A DNA stretch of 19,502 nucleotides from Pseudomonadota bacterium. Lineage in GTDB: Bacteria > Myxococcota_A > Polyangia > Polyangiales > Polyangiaceae. Below are positions 16,163 through 19,502 of the stretch, one piece after another (the stretch's first letter is position 1; each line of letters begins with the position of its first letter). The notes beneath the pieces were generated by a model that worked only from the letters and a program-made list of their open reading frames with translations, did no database searches and was not told the DNA's origin. The stretch covers positions 1 to 19,502 of the forward strand of contig JAEWRL010000220.1 in assembly GCA_023398955.1 (NCBI GenBank), written 5' to 3'. A program made the position numbers and the translations under genes.

Positions 16163-19100
16163 TCAGTGAAAGTCTCTCGACATCTTCGGTGGCGTTGGCG
16201 CGTCTGGCACCTGCAGCCACTCAAGACGCTGTACCAGCAAGTGAATCACCGCCGTTGCATCCGGAGCCACTGCCTGCTTCTCCAGCTTTCCATGAGCCAA
16301 CAGCAGAGGCGCGTGCCTAACTTCACGGCGGTACTCCTCCACCACCCTTCGATGTACGATGAGATTACACACCCCCGTCTCATCCTCCAGTGTCAGAAAT
16401 ACTATACCACTCGCGGTAGCCGGCTGCTGCCTGCTCAGGACGACTCCGGCAATCTTTACAACAGAGCCTGGCTCCACCCAGGAAAGGCTGCTTGCCTGAA
16501 GCACGCCGCGCTGCCGTAACTCGCGACGGAGATGCCTGACGGGATGGTCACTCAAGCACAGCCCTTTGCTTCCATAATCGAGCCACAGCTGCTGCACCTC
16601 CGACAGCGCTGGCAATCGAACAACTGGTTCCCCTGTTCTGCGCCCCGAGAACAGACCATGTAGGCGAGGCTCTCGCGTTGCCCACAATGCTTGTCGACGT
16701 CCCCGCACGAGCCCCTCCAACGCCCCAGCCTCTGCCAGCAGCTCCAACGCCCGCTGGTTGAGCTTCGCTCGCTTCTCGAGCTCTACAATATTCGTGAAAG
16801 GCCCGAGCTTCCTGGCAACCACGATTCGCTCCGCAGCATTCCTACCCAATCCTTTGATGAGTCGCATACCCAAGCGCACCCCCTTGCTCTCGCTTTCAAG
16901 GGTCGAATCCCAATGGCTGATCTGCACGTCCACGTCCCGCACCACAACGCCATGTCGTTGCGCGTCTCTGACTAGAGAGGATGGAGAGTAAAACCCCATC
17001 GGCTGTGAGTTCAACATGCCACAAAGGAAATGTGCTGGATGGTGAACCTTGAGCCATGCAGACGCGTATACCAATAATGCAAACGAGGCAGCGTGGGATT
17101 CCGGAAAACCGTACTCACCAAACCCCTTGATCTGTTCAAACAGTGCCTCTCCGAAGCGATACTGGATACCCTTTCGTGCAAAGCCCCTCATCAGTCGACT
17201 ACGATGTCGGAGCAGCCGCCCCGTCTTCTTCCACGCAGCCATATCCCTGCGCAACTGATCCGCCTCTCCACCTGTATATCCAGCTCCAACGATAGCAATT
17301 TGCATGACTTGCTCTTGAAAGAGAGGAATTCCCAGCGTGCGCTCGAGGATTGGCACCAACTCAGGGTGTGGATAGTCCACCAGCTCTTGACCGTTCCTGC
17401 GCCGCAAGAATGGATGCACCATTCCGCCCTGAATGGGCCCGGGCCGCACGATAGCCACCTGAATGACTAGATCATAGAAGCACCGCGGACGCAGCCTCGG
17501 GAGCATCGACATCTGCGCACGGCTCTCTATTTGAAAAACACCAACCGTATCTGCCTTCGAGACTGCTTCATAGACACACGGATCCTCAGGCGGAACCTGA
17601 GCCAACAGCTCGATGGGATCTGGCTCCGTCCAACGAGATTCCTCGCCATTTCGATATACGTCGGAGCCATGCTCTTCTCCCAGTTGGCCACCTTCTTCGA
17701 TGGCTAGCGACTCCAGAGTCTTGCGAATTGCCGTTAACATACCTAGCCCCAGCACATCTACCTTGAAGAAGCCGAGCGCATCGAGATCGTCCTTGTCCCA
17801 TGGAATGACAGTACGCCCCGGCATTCGCGCCGGCTCTACAGGCGCCACCTCATACAGCGGACGTCTCGACAAGACGAACCCTCCGACGTGAATCGACAGA
17901 TGACGGGGAAACCCCCGAAGAGCAGAGGCCACCTCAATAACCTTCTTGAGGCGTTGATCCCCAGGATCAAAGCCATACTCAACTAGACGTGCCGGACTCA
18001 CATTCGCACTATCCCACTGAGAAATGGTCTCCGATAACCGCTCCAACTGCGCCGACCCCACCCCGAACACCTTGGCAACCTCGCGCAAGGCACTTCTACC
18101 ACGATAGCAGATCACCTCAGAAACCATTGCTGCCCTCTCCCTACCGTACTCACTATATATACACTGAATCACCTCTTCACGCCGCTCATGCTCAAAATCA
18201 ATGTCGATATCCGGTGGTTCAGAGCGTTCCGCACTCATAAAACGCTCAAAGAGCAGCTTGCTACGCGCCGGGTCGACGGCAGTAATTCCAAGGACAAAGC
18301 AAACCGCACTGTTCGCTGCACTACCCCGCCCTTGGCACAGGATGCGCCGTTTACGAGCCATCTCTACAATTTCCCAAGTACTGAGGAAATAGGGTGCCAT
18401 CTCAAGCTGAGCAATGATTCGCAGTTCCGATTCGATCTGCGCCTTCACAGATTCGGGAACACCCACAGGGTAGCGCCGCTGCGCTCCAACCCAACAGAGC
18501 CTAGCCAGCTTCTCGTCTGCGCTCTCCCCTGCTTCGAGAGAACAAGGGAAGTGGTACTGGATCGCCCGAAAGTCGAACTCGAAGTCGCTCGCCACTTCAC
18601 CAGTTCGATGTACCCAATCTAGATGATCGGTGAAGAGCCGCTCCATCTCGAGCTCTCCTCGCAGACGTGCCTCCGCGTTTGCGCTGATCAGAGTACCAGC
18701 GGCATCGAGAGTCGTCCGCTGTCGGATGCAGCAGAGCACGTCCGCCAAGCTTTTGCGACTGCGCTCGTGCATGAGCGGACGCGTACTGGCGAGCACCGGC
18801 AGCCCAAACCGTCGATTCAAAGCGAGCAAGGACTGCTCTCGTTGCCGATCCCAACCGTCTCGATAGCGGAAAGCTCCAAGCCAAGAGGACCTCCCCAAGC
18901 ACTCTTTAATGACCTGCACGAGCGCCAGAAGTTCCGGATCGCTTCCAGACCGCCTACTAGCTGGCACAATTGCAATGAGCCCTGCCGCATGTGGTTCGAG
19001 CCAGGAAGCATCGAGCCCACTCTGCCCTTTGGGTGCCTCGGCATGAGCTTTTGTCAGCAACTGGCACAGGTTCTGATAACCAAGTCGATTCTTCGCCAGG

Positions 19101-19411
19101 AGGGCTAGCTTGAGGGGCCTTGGACTCTCTTTCTCAGCCGCACTATTTTCCGGGAGTATCTTTCTTGGCTTCACTCCTCCTGTTTCGTGAAGCACCTGTG
19201 GCATGACAGTCAGCTCCGCACCGACGAGGAGTTTTAGTCCTACTCGGCGAGCTTGACCAAAAGCACGCACAGCGCCGTAGATTCCGCCTCTATCGCAAAG
19301 ACCAACGGCTGGAAGCCCGAGCTCGTGAGCTCGTGTCACGAGCTCCTCGGGATGAGAAGCACCACGCAAGAACGAGAAGTTGCTTTTTGCGAGAAGCTCT
19401 ACGAACGCCAT
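16163..19411 (-). CDS. dnaE2: Error-prone DNA polymerase III alpha subunit, DnaE2 type
   Basis: Translesion polymerase of the C family, used in DNA-damage-induced mutagenesis. The N-terminal PHP domain starts AFVELLAKSNFSFLRGASHP, the signature DnaE2 opening in which the canonical PHP metal-binding histidines are degraded. Catalytic aspartates are D401 and D403 (PPDIDIDFEHERREEV) and D552 (FFKVDVLGLG), so polymerase activity should be intact. Fingers, the helix-hairpin-helix region (LIKGLGRNAAERI) and a C-terminal OB fold (VVKIAGVVLSRQQ, FLTLEDETG) follow, and the protein ends SRDFH. Its 1082 residues are normal for DnaE2 and shorter than replicative DnaE. I chose ATG 19411 over GTG 19441 because the 10-codon extension has no ribosome-binding site and spans a dyad. 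G+C is well below that of the neighbours. imuA, imuB and lexA are not visible. Confidence 0.95.
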   Translation of the reverse strand: MAFVELLAKSNFSFLRGASHPEELVTRAHELGLPAVGLCDRGGIYGAVRAFGQARRVGLKLLVGAELTVMPQVLHETGGVKPRKILPENSAAEKESPRPLKLALLAKNRLGYQNLCQLLTKAHAEAPKGQSGLDASWLEPHAAGLIAIVPASRRSGSDPELLALVQVIKECLGRSSWLGAFRYRDGWDRQREQSLLALNRRFGLPVLASTRPLMHERSRKSLADVLCCIRQRTTLDAAGTLISANAEARLRGELEMERLFTDHLDWVHRTGEVASDFEFDFRAIQYHFPCSLEAGESADEKLARLCWVGAQRRYPVGVPESVKAQIESELRIIAQLEMAPYFLSTWEIVEMARKRRILCQGRGSAANSAVCFVLGITAVDPARSKLLFERFMSAERSEPPDIDIDFEHERREEVIQCIYSEYGRERAAMVSEVICYRGRSALREVAKVFGVGSAQLERLSETISQWDSANVSPARLVEYGFDPGDQRLKKVIEVASALRGFPRHLSIHVGGFVLSRRPLYEVAPVEPARMPGRTVIPWDKDDLDALGFFKVDVLGLGMLTAIRKTLESLAIEEGGQLGEEHGSDVYRNGEESRWTEPDPIELLAQVPPEDPCVYEAVSKADTVGVFQIESRAQMSMLPRLRPRCFYDLVIQVAIVRPGPIQGGMVHPFLRRRNGQELVDYPHPELVPILERTLGIPLFQEQVMQIAIVGAGYTGGEADQLRRDMAAWKKTGRLLRHRSRLMRGFARKGIQYRFGEALFEQIKGFGEYGFPESHAASFALLVYASAWLKVHHPAHFLCGMLNSQPMGFYSPSSLVRDAQRHGVVVRDVDVQISHWDSTLESESKGVRLGMRLIKGLGRNAAERIVVARKLGPFTNIVELEKRAKLNQRALELLAEAGALEGLVRGRRQALWATREPRLHGLFSGRRTGEPVVRLPALSEVQQLWLDYGSKGLCLSDHPVRHLRRELRQRGVLQASSLSWVEPGSVVKIAGVVLSRQQPATASGIVFLTLEDETGVCNLIVHRRVVEEYRREVRHAPLLLAHGKLEKQAVAPDATAVIHLLVQRLEWLQVPDAPTPPKMSRDFH

Positions 19412-19424
19412 TACGCCCCGCGAA

Positions 19425-19438
19425 GACCAATTATGGTC
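19425..19438. promoter_or_regulatory. Dyad GACCA-ATTA-TGGTC upstream of dnaE2, operator candidate
   Basis: A perfect 5-bp inverted repeat around ATTA, 14-27 bp before ATG 19411. It lies just downstream of an AT-rich promoter-like pair. A repressor bound here would block initiation or elongation. It is not a known LexA consensus. Confidence 0.35.
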
Positions 19439-19442
19439 CACT

Positions 19443-19474
19443 ATATGTTTACGAGAAACCGAGAAAACAAACCG
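19443..19474 (-). promoter_or_regulatory. Candidate dnaE2 promoter with direct repeat
   Basis: On the minus strand a TTGTTT hexamer is followed after 17 bp by CATATA, in a markedly AT-rich stretch compared with the rest of the window. On the plus strand AAACCGA occurs twice (19456-19462 and 19469-19475), 13 bp apart, overlapping the -35 and spacer. The consensus match is modest. Confidence 0.3.
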
Positions 19475-19488
19475 ATTCAGCAGCTGAC

Positions 19489-19501
19489 CGGGGGGGGGGG
19501 G
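19489..19501. other. Poly-G run at the sequence end, probable artefact
   Basis: An uninterrupted G homopolymer occupies almost the last 13 bases. Such runs are typical of read-end or contig-end errors and should not be read as biology without raw data. Confidence 0.6.
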
Positions 19502-19502
19502 C

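Noticed and set aside
16154..16168. CACTG/CAGTG hairpin between the convergent radical SAM and dnaE2 genes
   Set aside because: Only 5 bp, overlaps the dnaE2 stop codon and has no T tract; could easily be chance.

Overview
The window is a GC-rich bacterial chromosome segment. Hand counts give 42/60 G+C at 6481-6540 and 37/60 at 13321-13380. Gene content and order (aroA-cmk-rpsA, abundant small lipoproteins, a FmdB zinc ribbon, a B12-type radical SAM protein, a DnaE2-type polymerase) suggest a Gram-negative, probably a Myxococcota or other former deltaproteobacterial lineage. That placement is inference. I saw no rRNA, tRNA, CRISPR array or transposase.

Layout, left to right. The left edge (1-102, +) carries the last 33 codons of a protein that resembles the C-terminus of the FlhA/SctV export-gate family. 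It converges with a two-helix membrane protein with TPR-like repeats (142-1098, -). From 9573 down to 1368 runs a minus-strand series: hisC, a lipoprotein, aroA, cmk, a second lipoprotein, a membrane-anchored protein, then rpsA after a 294-bp leader. The first six are joined by five consecutive 4-base stop/start overlaps (ATGA, GTGA, GTGA, GTGA, TTGA), so they look like one translationally coupled operon. A good hairpin follows rpsA. A FmdB-family zinc-ribbon gene (9744-10133, -) lies just upstream of hisC.

FmdB and smc (10555-14226, +) diverge across a 421-bp control region that contains a perfect dyad and three helically phased ACGTG motifs. After smc, on the same strand, comes a B12-binding-type radical SAM protein with a helical C-terminal extension (14380-16125). 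It converges with a minus-strand error-prone DNA polymerase, DnaE2 type (16163-19411). This last gene has clearly lower G+C (27-29 of 60 in two sampled stretches) and looks acquired. The window ends at a poly-G run that is probably a contig edge.

How the genes fit together: AroA makes EPSP for aromatic amino acids. The adjacent HisC-type aminotransferase may serve tyrosine/phenylalanine as well as histidine. Cmk supplies CDP/dCDP, and S1 drives translation initiation; aroA-cmk-rpsA is a conserved growth-linked cluster. The unusual part is three exported proteins of unknown function, similar in layout, inserted into that cluster with coupled translation. Smc is the chromosome condensin ATPase. 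DnaE2 is a translesion polymerase, but its usual partners ImuA, ImuB and LexA are not visible here.
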